Assembly (NCBI RefSeq): GCF_000685075.1
Contig: NZ_BAYD01000038.1
Coordinates: 1 to 64,000, forward strand
Length of the DNA: 64,000 nt
Direction of reading: 5' to 3'
Source of the DNA: Paraburkholderia oxyphila NBRC 105797
GTDB lineage: Bacteria > Pseudomonadota > Gammaproteobacteria > Burkholderiales > Burkholderiaceae
The notes below the pieces were generated by a model that was not told the origin of the DNA, did not search any database, and was given only the letters and a program-made list of their open reading frames with translations. Made by a program: the position numbers and the translations under genes. This document shows, piece by piece, positions 8,375 through 16,256 of this stretch. The stretch's first letter is position 1. Every line of letters begins with the position of its first letter.

Positions 8375-9295
8375 ATGCGTGACGAGTTCGACGAGCCGCA
8401 GATGCCGGTGCCCGTGGGCGAGGCCGGTGCCGAGGCGACCGCTTCCGTAGCGGCCGCCGAAGCGCCAGCCGAGGTGCCCCCGGTGCCTGCCGTGCCCGAT
8501 GGCATCCGGCTCCTGAACCGCGATTTTCTGACCGATGCGGCGAACCTGCCCGACGCCTCGATCGATTTGATCGTCGCCGACCCGCCTTATGGGCTCGGCA
8601 AGGACTACGGCAACGACTCCGACATGCGCTCGGGCGAGGACTTCCTCACCTGGACGTACGAGTGGCTCGACCTGGCAATTCCAAAGCTCAAGGCGAGCGG
8701 CTCGCTCTATGTGTTCTGCACCTGGCAATACGCGCCCGAGATCTTCGTTTATCTGAAGTCGAAGATGACGATGATTAACGAGATCGTCTGGGATCGCCGC
8801 GTACCCAGCATGGGCGGCACGACCCGCCGCTTTACCTCGGTGCATGACAACATCGGTTTCTTCGCGGTCTCGAAGGATTATTACTTCGATCTCGATCCCG
8901 TCCGCATCCCGTACGATGCCGCCACGAAGAAGGCGCGTTCGCGCAAGTTGTTCGAAGGCAGCAAGTGGCTCGAGCTCGGCTACAACCCCAAGGACGTCTG
9001 GTCCGTCTCGCGGCTGCACCGGCAGCACGCCGAGCGCGTGGATCATCCCACCCAGAAGCCCCTTGAGATCGTCGAGCGCATGGTGCTCGCGAGCTGCCCG
9101 CCGGGCGGCCGCGTGCTGGACCCGTTCATGGGCAGCGGCACCACGGCAGTTGCTTGCGCACGTCACAAGCGCGAATTCGTCGGCTATGAAATTAACGAAA
9201 GTTACTGCGCGATCGCGCGCGAACGTGTGAGCGCGGCCGCAATGGCTGCCGCCACGCACGCCGCCGCGGCCGTGATCGATGCGGCAGGCGCATGA
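8375..9295 (+). CDS. orphan beta-class DNA methyltransferase inside the trp operon
   Basis: Site-specific amino-methyltransferase (N6-adenine or N4-cytosine). The catalytic motif IV DPPY is at residues 69-72 (LIVADPPYGLGKDYGN), and the AdoMet-binding motif I, VLDPFMGSGTTAVACA, lies C-terminally. This IV-then-I order defines the beta class, to which CcrM and HinfI methylases belong. The first 40 residues are an Ala/Glu/Pro-rich tail. No restriction endonuclease gene is adjacent, so it is an orphan. It lies 21 bases after trpB and 58 before trpA, so it should be co-transcribed with tryptophan genes. From memory, Burkholderia cenocepacia has a methyltransferase at this place that was linked to GTWWAC methylation; that specificity is recalled, not derived from this sequence. 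Confidence 0.9.
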   Translation: MRDEFDEPQMPVPVGEAGAEATASVAAAEAPAEVPPVPAVPDGIRLLNRDFLTDAANLPDASIDLIVADPPYGLGKDYGNDSDMRSGEDFLTWTYEWLDLAIPKLKASGSLYVFCTWQYAPEIFVYLKSKMTMINEIVWDRRVPSMGGTTRRFTSVHDNIGFFAVSKDYYFDLDPVRIPYDAATKKARSRKLFEGSKWLELGYNPKDVWSVSRLHRQHAERVDHPTQKPLEIVERMVLASCPPGGRVLDPFMGSGTTAVACARHKREFVGYEINESYCAIARERVSAAAMAAATHAAAAVIDAAGA

Positions 9296-9353
9296 CGCGC
9301 CCCCGCCGCCGGCTCGCGCCGCGCGGTAACGACCGAATCTGAGGACCCTTGTT

Positions 9354-10169
9354 ATGTCCCGCATCAAAACCACGTTCGAGGCGCTCGCCGCCGCCAACAA
9401 GAAAGGCCTGATCCCGTTCATGACCGCCGGCGACCCCGATCCGGCGCGCACGGTCGAATTCATGCATGCGCTCGCCGCCGGCGGCGCCGACGTGATCGAA
9501 CTCGGCGTGCCGTTCTCGGACCCGATGGCTGACGGCCCGGTGATCCAGCAATCCTCCGAGCGCGCGCTCGAGAAGGGCGTGACGCTCAAGAGCGTGCTCG
9601 CCGACGTCAAGCGTTTCCGCGAAACCGACAACCAGACGCCCGTCGTGCTGATGGGCTACGCGAACCCGATCGAGCGCATGGGCGCTGACGCATTCGCCAC
9701 GGCCGCGAAGGCCGCGGGCGTGGATGGCGTGCTGGTGGTCGACTATCCGCCCGAGGAGTCGACGGAATTTGCCGCGAAGATGAAGGCCGCCGACATCGAC
9801 CCGATCTTCCTGCTCGCGCCCACTTCCACCGACGAGCGCATCGCCGAAGTGGGCCGCGCCGCGAGCGGCTATGTCTATTACGTCTCGCTCAAGGGCGTGA
9901 CGGGCGCCGCGAACCTCGACGTCGCGAGCATCGCGAGTAAAATCCCGGCGATCAAGGCGCGCGTGCCGCTGCCGGTCGGCGTCGGCTTCGGCATTCGCGA
10001 CGCGCAAACCGCCGCCGCCGTGGCCCAGGTATCCGATGCCGTCGTGATCGGCAGCCGTATCGTGCAACTGCTCGAGCAGGCGCCGGCCGAGACCGCCGCC
10101 GAGGCGCTCACGCAATTCGTGAGCGACATTCGGACCGCGCTTGATGCGGTATCGGACAACGCGAAATGA
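9354..10169 (+). CDS. trpA: tryptophan synthase alpha chain
   Basis: Cleaves indole-3-glycerol phosphate to indole and glyceraldehyde 3-phosphate and channels indole to TrpB. The 271-residue product aligns without offset to the classical catalytic residues: E49 in DVIELGVPFSDP and D60 in MADGPV. GYVYYVSLKGVTGA and VGVGFGIRD are the loop and phosphate-binding motifs. It follows the methyltransferase by 58 bases; accD starts 161 bases downstream. Confidence 0.98.
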   Translation: MSRIKTTFEALAAANKKGLIPFMTAGDPDPARTVEFMHALAAGGADVIELGVPFSDPMADGPVIQQSSERALEKGVTLKSVLADVKRFRETDNQTPVVLMGYANPIERMGADAFATAAKAAGVDGVLVVDYPPEESTEFAAKMKAADIDPIFLLAPTSTDERIAEVGRAASGYVYYVSLKGVTGAANLDVASIASKIPAIKARVPLPVGVGFGIRDAQTAAAVAQVSDAVVIGSRIVQLLEQAPAETAAEALTQFVSDIRTALDAVSDNAK

Positions 10170-10330
10170 GACTGCTGTAAAATCGCTTTTTCGCCATGCG
10201 CGGTCGGGGTCGGAACCCGGTCTATCGAGACCCGATCGAATGACGTCGCCATTGCGCCTGCTGCCATTGCAGGCCGATTTGCAACGACCGTCCGCCGCGC
10301 CCGCGCATCACGAACAAGGAATCAATATTC

Positions 10331-11203
10331 ATGAGCTGGCTCGATAAACTGCTGCCGCCCAAGATCAAGCAAACCGATCCGAAAAGCCGCAAGAGCATTC
10401 CGGAAGGTCTGTGGATCAAGTGCCCGTCATGCGAAGCGGTCCTCTACCGCAACGACGTGGAAGCGAATTTGCACGTCTGTCCGAAGTGCGATCACCACAT
10501 GCGCATCAACGCGCGCGAGCGTCTGGACGGTCTGCTCGATCCGGAAGGCCGCTATGAAATCGGCCAGGAAATCGTGCCGGTCGACGCGCTGAAGTTCAAG
10601 GACAGCCGCAAGTACCCCGACCGCATCAAGGAAGCGATGGACGACACCGGCGAAACCGACGCCATGGTCGTCATGGGCGGCGCGATCCACACGCTGCCGT
10701 GCGTGGTCGCCTGCTTCGAGTTCGCGTTCATGGGCGGCTCGATGGGCTCGGTGGTGGGCGAGCGCTTCGCACGCGGCGCGCAGAACGCGCTCGAGCAGCA
10801 AGTGCCGTTCATCTGCTTCACGGCTTCCGGTGGCGCGCGCATGCAGGAAAGCCTGCTCTCGCTCATGCAGATGGCCAAGACCACGGCCATGCTCACGAAG
10901 CTCTCGGACGCCAAGCTGCCGTTCATCTCCGTGCTGACCGACCCCACGATGGGCGGCGTCTCGGCAAGCTTCGCGTTCCTCGGCGATGTCGTGATCGCGG
11001 AACCGAAGGCGCTGATCGGCTTCGCTGGCCCGCGCGTGATCGAGCAGACGGTGCGCGAGAAGCTGCCCGAAGGCTTCCAGCGCTCGGAATTCCTGCTGCA
11101 GAAGGGCGCCATCGACATGATCGTCGACCGCCGCAAGATGCGCGAAGAAATCGCCCAATTGATGGCGTTGCTGCAGCGACAGCCCGCCGACGCGGTGGCC
11201 TGA
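10331..11203 (+). CDS. accD: acetyl-CoA carboxylase carboxyltransferase subunit beta
   Basis: Beta half of the carboxyltransferase that makes malonyl-CoA for fatty-acid synthesis. The 290-residue product starts with a C4 zinc ribbon (C31, C34, C50, C53 in CPSC and CPKC) and continues with the crotonase-like fold, including FMGGSMGSVVGERF and FTASGGARMQESLLSLMQMA. The ATG is preceded by AAGGA. The 161-base gap after trpA may hold a promoter of its own. A 9-base-pair hairpin follows about 90 bases after the stop. Confidence 0.97.
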   Translation: MSWLDKLLPPKIKQTDPKSRKSIPEGLWIKCPSCEAVLYRNDVEANLHVCPKCDHHMRINARERLDGLLDPEGRYEIGQEIVPVDALKFKDSRKYPDRIKEAMDDTGETDAMVVMGGAIHTLPCVVACFEFAFMGGSMGSVVGERFARGAQNALEQQVPFICFTASGGARMQESLLSLMQMAKTTAMLTKLSDAKLPFISVLTDPTMGGVSASFAFLGDVVIAEPKALIGFAGPRVIEQTVREKLPEGFQRSEFLLQKGAIDMIVDRRKMREEIAQLMALLQRQPADAVA

Positions 11204-11295
11204 GTCCCCGCAAGCAGCCGTTAGTGCCGCCGTAAAGGCGAAGCAGCAAAGATAATTGCAAACGTGCGGAACTCGCAGCTTCCGCGCCCTGTCAG

Positions 11296-11325
11296 ACGCG
11301 CCGCAAGCGAAAGCAAGCGGCGCGT
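11296..11325 (+). terminator. possible terminator hairpin between accD and folC
   Basis: Perfect 9-base arms ACGCGCCGC and GCGGCGCGT with a 12-base loop, followed by the weak T stretch TGTCATTT. It lies in a 238-base gap that otherwise holds no gene. Confidence 0.45.
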
Positions 11326-11441
11326 TGTCATTTCCGCGATAATGCCGTTTTTTCGCAGCGGCTCGCGCGCTTGAACGGCGCGCCGAACCCACGCGCCATT
11401 GCACGAACGCACGCAGTGCACGGATTTCCTGAATCGTCCCG

Positions 11442-12752
11442 ATGAGTACTTTTCCTACCCTCGACGCGTGGCTCACGCATCTCGAAACTGCGCATCCGGT
11501 CGGCATCGACATGGGTCTCGATCGCATCCGCAAGGTCAAGGAGGCGCTGAACCTGAAGTTCGAATGCCCGATGTTCACGGTCGGCGGCACGAACGGGAAG
11601 GGCTCCACCTGCGCGATTCTCGAAACCATCCTGCTGAAGGCGGGCTATCACGTCGGCTGTCATACCTCGCCGCACCTGCTGTCGTTCAACGAGCGTGCGC
11701 GCATCGACGGCGCAGAAGCCAGCGACGCCGACCTGCTGCCGCACTTCGAGGCCGTGGAAGCCGCGCGCAACGCGTTCGCCACGCCCGTCTCGCTCACCTA
11801 CTTCGAGTTCACGACGCTCGCGATCATGCATCTGTTCGCCTCGCGCGGGCTCGACGCCGTGATCTTCGAAGTCGGTCTCGGTGGGCGCCTCGACGCCGTG
11901 AACGTCCTCGACACCGACTGCGCGGTCATCACCAGCATCGACCTCGACCACACCGAGTATCTCGGCGACACGCGCGAGAAGATCGCCTTCGAAAAGGCCG
12001 GCATCTTCCGCGCCGGCAGGCCGGCGATCTGCGCGGACCCGTTGCCGCCGCAGTCGCTCATCGATCATGCACAAGCCATCGGCGCCGACCTGTGGCTGTT
12101 CGGCCGCGATTTCCGCTATGAAGGCCAGGCCGGCAGCGAGCGCCAGCAATGGAACTACGTGGGCCGCTCGCAGCGGCGTTCGGCGCTTGCGTACCCCGCG
12201 CTGCGCGGCGCGAATCAGCTGATCAATACCTCGGCGGCGCTCGCCGCGCTCGAATCGATGCGCGATCGCCTGCCGGTGTCGGCGCAGGACATTCGCCTCG
12301 GCCTCGCCAATGTGGAGTTGCCGGGCCGCTTCCAGGTGTTGCCGGGCAAGCCGCAGATCATCCTCGACGTGGGCCACAATCCGCACGCCGCTGCCGTGCT
12401 CGGGCAAAATCTTTCCAGCATGGGGTATTTTCCGTACACGTACGCGGTGTTTGGCGCCATGCGCGACAAGGACATCGCGGGCGTGATCGCGCACCTGAAG
12501 GGCGAGATCGACCACTGGTGCGTGACCGACCTGCCGTTGCCGCGTGCGGCTTCGGCGCAACAGCTTGAAGACGTGTTGCGCGATGCGGGCGTGGAAGACG
12601 GGCCCGACAGCAGCGTTACGCGTTATGAAACGCCCGCCGCGGCGTTTCAAGATGCGCTAAAACGGGCGACTGAAAATGATAGAATTATCGTTTTCGGAAG
12701 TTTTTTGACGGTTGCCGGCGTCATGGCCTGGCGAAAGTCGCAGCAGCACTGA
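11442..12752 (+). CDS. folC: bifunctional dihydrofolate synthase / folylpolyglutamate synthase
   Basis: Adds glutamate to dihydropteroate and to folates, an ATP-dependent ligase of the Mur-ligase fold. The 436-residue product has the P-loop GGTNGKGS at 48-55, HTSPHLLSFNERARIDG after it, and the C-terminal ILDVGHNPHAAAVL motif. It is followed 48 bases later by the SPOR gene, then cvpA, purF and metZ; this is the folC-dedD-cvpA-purF-metZ arrangement also known from Pseudomonas. Confidence 0.96.
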   Translation: MSTFPTLDAWLTHLETAHPVGIDMGLDRIRKVKEALNLKFECPMFTVGGTNGKGSTCAILETILLKAGYHVGCHTSPHLLSFNERARIDGAEASDADLLPHFEAVEAARNAFATPVSLTYFEFTTLAIMHLFASRGLDAVIFEVGLGGRLDAVNVLDTDCAVITSIDLDHTEYLGDTREKIAFEKAGIFRAGRPAICADPLPPQSLIDHAQAIGADLWLFGRDFRYEGQAGSERQQWNYVGRSQRRSALAYPALRGANQLINTSAALAALESMRDRLPVSAQDIRLGLANVELPGRFQVLPGKPQIILDVGHNPHAAAVLGQNLSSMGYFPYTYAVFGAMRDKDIAGVIAHLKGEIDHWCVTDLPLPRAASAQQLEDVLRDAGVEDGPDSSVTRYETPAAAFQDALKRATENDRIIVFGSFLTVAGVMAWRKSQQH

Positions 12753-12800
12753 TCGCGCGGTCCTCTACAGCCGCTACGCACAGGTCAAAAGCAGCCATAC

Positions 12801-13736
12801 ATGGGAATTTTCTCGTTCGGCAAGAAAGACGACGCGCCCAGCCGACGCGACGCCGAAGCCGGCTCCCGCCGCCGGAGCAGTCAGAACACGCGCGTGGAGC
12901 GTCGCAGCCGCCGGCCGTCCCGCTCCGGCGACGCCGAGGCGATGCTGCTCGATCCCACCTTGCCGGAAAAGCAGCGCGCGCGCCGGCGCCTCGTCGGCGC
13001 GATTGCGCTGGTGCTGGCCGCCATCGTGATCCTGCCGATGGTGCTCGACTCGCACCCCAAACCCGTCACCGACGACATCTCCATCGATATTCCGAGCCGC
13101 CCGGCGCCGAAGAGCGCCGCGCGCAGCGACGAGGACACCCAGGCGGGCGTCGCCCCGGACAATCCTGCCTCGACTGACGCCGCAATGGGCGTAGCGACGC
13201 CCGGCACCTCCGGTCTCGCGGCGGCGGCCTCGGGCGCCGCGCCGGCGCAGACCGCGCAATCGACTCAGGCGGCGCAATCGTCGCAAGCCAAACCGGCGGC
13301 GCCGGCCAACGCCGCGCCGGCCGCTCAAACACAAGCTCAAGCGAATCAATCGACCCAGGCCGCGCAGACGTCGCGCAGCACGGCCGCGAAGCCGGCCGCG
13401 CCGGCCACGGCGCTCGCGTCGCGCGGCAAGCCGGCCGACTCCGCGACGGCCAGCGCCAACACCGATGACGACTCCGGCGCTCCCGCCGCGCCGCCGGGCG
13501 CGCGCTTCGCCGTGCAGCTGGGCGCGTTCAACAGCGACGCCGCCGCGAACAAATGGGTCGCGAAGTTGAAAGCCGCGGGCGTACCCGCATATACCGAGCA
13601 ACGCAAGGATGCCGACGGCACGACGCAAACGCTGCTGCGCGCGGGTCCGTTCCCGGACCGCGCGTCGGCCACGGAGGCGATCGCGAAGGTGCGCGGCGCG
13701 GGCCTGACGGCCGGCTCGAACGCCAACGCCCAATAA
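12801..13736 (+). CDS. SPOR-domain membrane protein (DedD-like)
   Basis: A bitopic inner-membrane protein of the divisome-associated DedD type. It has a charged cytoplasmic N-terminus, one membrane helix at about 64-82 (LVGAIALVLAAIVILPMVL), a long Ala/Gln-rich periplasmic linker, and a C-terminal SPOR domain at about 234-305 starting ARFAVQLGAFNSDAAANKW, which in known members binds denuded septal peptidoglycan. Length 311. It sits between folC and cvpA, as dedD does in gamma-proteobacteria. Septal localisation is inferred from the family. Confidence 0.85.
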   Translation: MGIFSFGKKDDAPSRRDAEAGSRRRSSQNTRVERRSRRPSRSGDAEAMLLDPTLPEKQRARRRLVGAIALVLAAIVILPMVLDSHPKPVTDDISIDIPSRPAPKSAARSDEDTQAGVAPDNPASTDAAMGVATPGTSGLAAAASGAAPAQTAQSTQAAQSSQAKPAAPANAAPAAQTQAQANQSTQAAQTSRSTAAKPAAPATALASRGKPADSATASANTDDDSGAPAAPPGARFAVQLGAFNSDAAANKWVAKLKAAGVPAYTEQRKDADGTTQTLLRAGPFPDRASATEAIAKVRGAGLTAGSNANAQ

Positions 13737-13745
13737 GGGCCGCCG

Positions 13746-14240
13746 ATGTTCACGGCATTCGACTACGCTGTAATGGCGGTGATCGGTTTGTCCGCGCTGC
13801 GCGGGGCGTGGCGCGGGTTCATCGGCGAAATTTTCGGGCTGATCGGCTGGATCGCGGCGCTCATCGTGGCGTGCCGCTACGTGGACCGCGTGGTGCCCTT
13901 TATCCCGGCAAACTGGCCGGGCGGGGCACTGACCCAGTGGCTGATCGCCTTCGCGCTGATCGTGATCGGCGTGGTGCTCGTGGCCGGGGTGGCGAACGCG
14001 CTGCTCGGCCGGCTGGTGCAGGTGAGCGGCTTGTCCGGTGTGGACCGCTCGCTCGGCATGATGTTCGGCCTCGTGCGAGGCGTCGTGCTGGTGCTGATTC
14101 TCGTCGTCCTCGCGGGACTGACCGAGCTGCCCCAGCAGGACTTCTGGCGCAAGGCGCTGCTGCGGCCGTATGCCGTGCAGGGCGTGCTCGAACTGAAACC
14201 GTTTTTGCCCGAGACGCTCGCGGCCTACGTTCACGTCTGA
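13746..14240 (+). CDS. cvpA: CvpA family membrane protein
   Basis: Small inner-membrane protein of the colicin V production family, 164 residues, with about four hydrophobic helices (for example FGLIGWIAALIVA and WLIAFALIVIGVVLVAG) and the typical start FTAFDYAVMAVIGLSALRGAWRGF. The role is uncertain; in enterobacteria it has been tied to colicin export and envelope stress. It lies 9 bases after the SPOR gene and precedes purF, the classic cvpA-purF pairing. Confidence 0.92.
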   Translation: MFTAFDYAVMAVIGLSALRGAWRGFIGEIFGLIGWIAALIVACRYVDRVVPFIPANWPGGALTQWLIAFALIVIGVVLVAGVANALLGRLVQVSGLSGVDRSLGMMFGLVRGVVLVLILVVLAGLTELPQQDFWRKALLRPYAVQGVLELKPFLPETLAAYVHV

Positions 14241-14281
14241 TCAGAAGCTGATCGCGTGACGAGAGGCGCAGCCGAACGGCA

Positions 14282-14320
14282 GTACAGGGCCTGTTATGGG
14301 TGTGAACAGGCCCTCGGTAC
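14282..14320 (+). promoter_or_regulatory. strong dyad between cvpA and purF
   Basis: Ten-base perfect arms AGGGCCTGTT (14286-14295) and AACAGGCCCT (14305-14314) around a 9-base loop, further framed by GTAC on both sides. No T-tract follows, so it is not a typical terminator. It may act as an operator, a processing site or an mRNA stabilising hairpin in the 168-base gap before purF. Confidence 0.5.
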
Positions 14321-14408
14321 TTCCCGATCATGCGGCGCATTCCGCCGGCCCGGCTGGCCGTCGCGAGCGCACCGTCACTGCTGATTTCGCTTTTTTGAAG
14401 GACCTGCC

Positions 14409-15953
14409 ATGTGCGGCATCGTAGGTGTAGTTTCCCGCTCTCCCGTCAATCAGCTCCTCTATGACGCGCTGCTGCTCCTGCAGCACCGTGGTCAGGACGC
14501 GGCCGGCATCGCCACCGCGAACGGCAGCACGTTCCACATGCACAAGGCCAACGGCATGGTGCGCGACGTGTTCCGCACGCGCAACATGCGAAGCCTGCCC
14601 GGCACCAGCGGCATCGGCCAGGTGCGCTACCCGACGGCCGGCTCGGCATCGAGCGAAGAAGAGGCCCAGCCGTTCTACGTGAACGCGCCGTTCGGCATCG
14701 TCCTCGCGCACAACGGCAATCTCACGAACTGGCAACAGCTCAAGGAAGAGATGTTCCGTGTGGACCGCCGCCACATCAACACCCATTCCGACACCGAAGT
14801 GCTGCTCAACGTGCTCGCGCACGAAGTGCAGCTCGCGAGCTCGGGCCTCGAGCTCGACCCGGCCGCGCTCTTCAAGGCGGTCTCGGGCGTGCACCGCCGC
14901 CTGCGCGGCTCGTACGCGATCGTCTCGCTGATCTCCGGCTACGGCCTGCTCGCGTTCCGCGACCCGTTCGGCATCCGCCCGCTGTGCATCGGCAAGATGG
15001 AAACGCCGGAAGGCATCGAGTGGATGGTGGCGTCGGAATCGGTGGCGCTCGAAGGCATCGGCTTCGAGTTCGTGCGCGACGTGCGGCCCGGCGAGGCGGT
15101 GTTCATCGACTTCGAGGGCAACTTCCACGCGCAGCAATGTGCCACGGCGCCGAAGCTCAACCCCTGCATTTTTGAACTCGTCTATCTCGCGCGTCCGGAC
15201 TCGGTGCTCGACGGCGTGCCCGTGTACAACGTGCGTCTGCGCATGGGCGACTACCTCGCCGAGAAGATCCGGCGCGAGCTGCCCGACGTGAAGATCGATG
15301 TCGTGATGCCGATTCCCGACTCGTCGCGCCCCGCCGCGATGCAGGTCGCGAAGAAGCTCGGCGTGGAATACCGCGAGGGCTTCTTCAAGAACCGCTACGT
15401 GGGCCGCACCTTCATCATGCCGGGCCAGGCCATGCGCAAGAAGTCGGTGCGCCAGAAGCTCAACGCGATGGGCATCGAGTTCAAGGGCAAGAACGTCCTG
15501 ATCATCGACGACTCGATCGTGCGCGGCACCACCTCGCAGGAAATCGTGCAGATGGCGCGCGACGCCGGCGCGACCAACGTGATCTTCGCTTCGGCGGCGC
15601 CGCCCGTGAAGTATCCGAACGTCTACGGCATCGACATGCCCACGCGCGGCGAGCTCGTCGCGCATGGCCGCACGGATGAGGAAGTGGCGCGCATCATCGG
15701 CGCGGATCACCTCGTGTATCAGGACGTGGAAGCGCTCAAGCAGGCGGTGCGCGACATCAATCCGGAGCTCACCGGGTTCGAGGCTTCGTGCTTCGACGGC
15801 GACTACATCACCGGCGACATCACGAGCGCGTACCTCGACAACATCGAGCTGGCGCGTCTCGCGCCCCAGGCGCAGTCGGACCGCGACGCCGCGAGCGACG
15901 CGATGGACGGCGGCACGCGCTCGCAGCTGCACCTGCAGCTCTCGGTGGAGTGA
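14409..15953 (+). CDS. purF: amidophosphoribosyltransferase
   Basis: First committed step of purine synthesis, converting PRPP and glutamine to 5-phosphoribosylamine. The 514-residue product begins MCGIVGVVSRSP, where Cys2 becomes the N-terminal catalytic nucleophile of the glutaminase (Ntn) domain. GNLTNWQQLKEEM and the conserved RDPFGIRPL follow. The phosphoribosyltransferase PRPP loop, VLIIDDSIVRGTTSQE, is at about 361-376. No propeptide precedes Cys2. The gene is downstream of cvpA; a GC hairpin at 15964-15989 follows the stop. Confidence 0.98.
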   Translation: MCGIVGVVSRSPVNQLLYDALLLLQHRGQDAAGIATANGSTFHMHKANGMVRDVFRTRNMRSLPGTSGIGQVRYPTAGSASSEEEAQPFYVNAPFGIVLAHNGNLTNWQQLKEEMFRVDRRHINTHSDTEVLLNVLAHEVQLASSGLELDPAALFKAVSGVHRRLRGSYAIVSLISGYGLLAFRDPFGIRPLCIGKMETPEGIEWMVASESVALEGIGFEFVRDVRPGEAVFIDFEGNFHAQQCATAPKLNPCIFELVYLARPDSVLDGVPVYNVRLRMGDYLAEKIRRELPDVKIDVVMPIPDSSRPAAMQVAKKLGVEYREGFFKNRYVGRTFIMPGQAMRKKSVRQKLNAMGIEFKGKNVLIIDDSIVRGTTSQEIVQMARDAGATNVIFASAAPPVKYPNVYGIDMPTRGELVAHGRTDEEVARIIGADHLVYQDVEALKQAVRDINPELTGFEASCFDGDYITGDITSAYLDNIELARLAPQAQSDRDAASDAMDGGTRSQLHLQLSVE

Positions 15954-15963
15954 GAGACGGTCG

Positions 15964-15989
15964 GGGAGCGCGTGCGTTGCGCGCTTCCC
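15964..15989 (+). terminator. hairpin after purF
   Basis: GGGAGCGCG pairs with CGCGCTTCCC with one bulged T; the loop is TGCGTTG-like. No T-run follows. It sits just upstream of the metZ riboswitch region and may end or process the purF transcript. Confidence 0.4.
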
Positions 15990-16004
15990 GTGCTAGCATG
16001 GGGG

Positions 16005-16066
16005 CTTGCGTCGATTTGATCTCAGCTTGCGGACGCGGGGCAACCCAAAACAGCTAAAGCGAACGG
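16005..16066 (+). ncRNA. SAM-II-like (SAM-alpha) riboswitch upstream of metZ
   Basis: The order of elements matches the SAM-II class. The P1 5-prime arm GCGTC (16008-16012) is followed at once by GATTTG, then a loop ending CAGCTTGCG, then the P1 3-prime arm GACGC (16032-16036). A 3-prime segment AAAACAGCTAAAGCG (16047-16061) carries the AGCTAAAG hallmark. GCTT in the loop can pair with AAGC in that segment to form the H-type pseudoknot. Unusually, the linker holds a small hairpin, GGG-GCAA-CCC (16037-16046), with a GNRA tetraloop. It precedes a methionine-synthesis gene and is followed by an intrinsic terminator at 16126-16159, consistent with an off switch. A TAGCAT box at 15994-15999 would start the RNA at the aptamer. 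Confidence 0.75.
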
Positions 16067-16125
16067 TGCATGCCCGGCCGCCGCTCATTGGCTGCAACGC
16101 CCCCGCCTTCCACGCATTTTCAGAG

Positions 16126-16159
16126 AGCCCGCTTCTGCCGACGCAAAGCGGGCTTTTTT
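16126..16159 (+). terminator. intrinsic terminator between SAM-II-like aptamer and metZ
   Basis: AGCCCGCTT and AAGCGGGCT form a 9-base stem with a 16-base spacing, followed by six T. Its place 60 bases after the aptamer and about 100 before metZ makes it the likely expression platform, or a plain end for read-through from purF. Confidence 0.8.
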
Positions 16160-16256
16160 GCGCCTGTGCGCCGCGCTTGTATGTGCTCTTGCGTGCGCTT
16201 ATGTGCGCGTACTTCGCGGCCCAGGCATGACGGTTCAGGAAACGGAAAACACGAAC

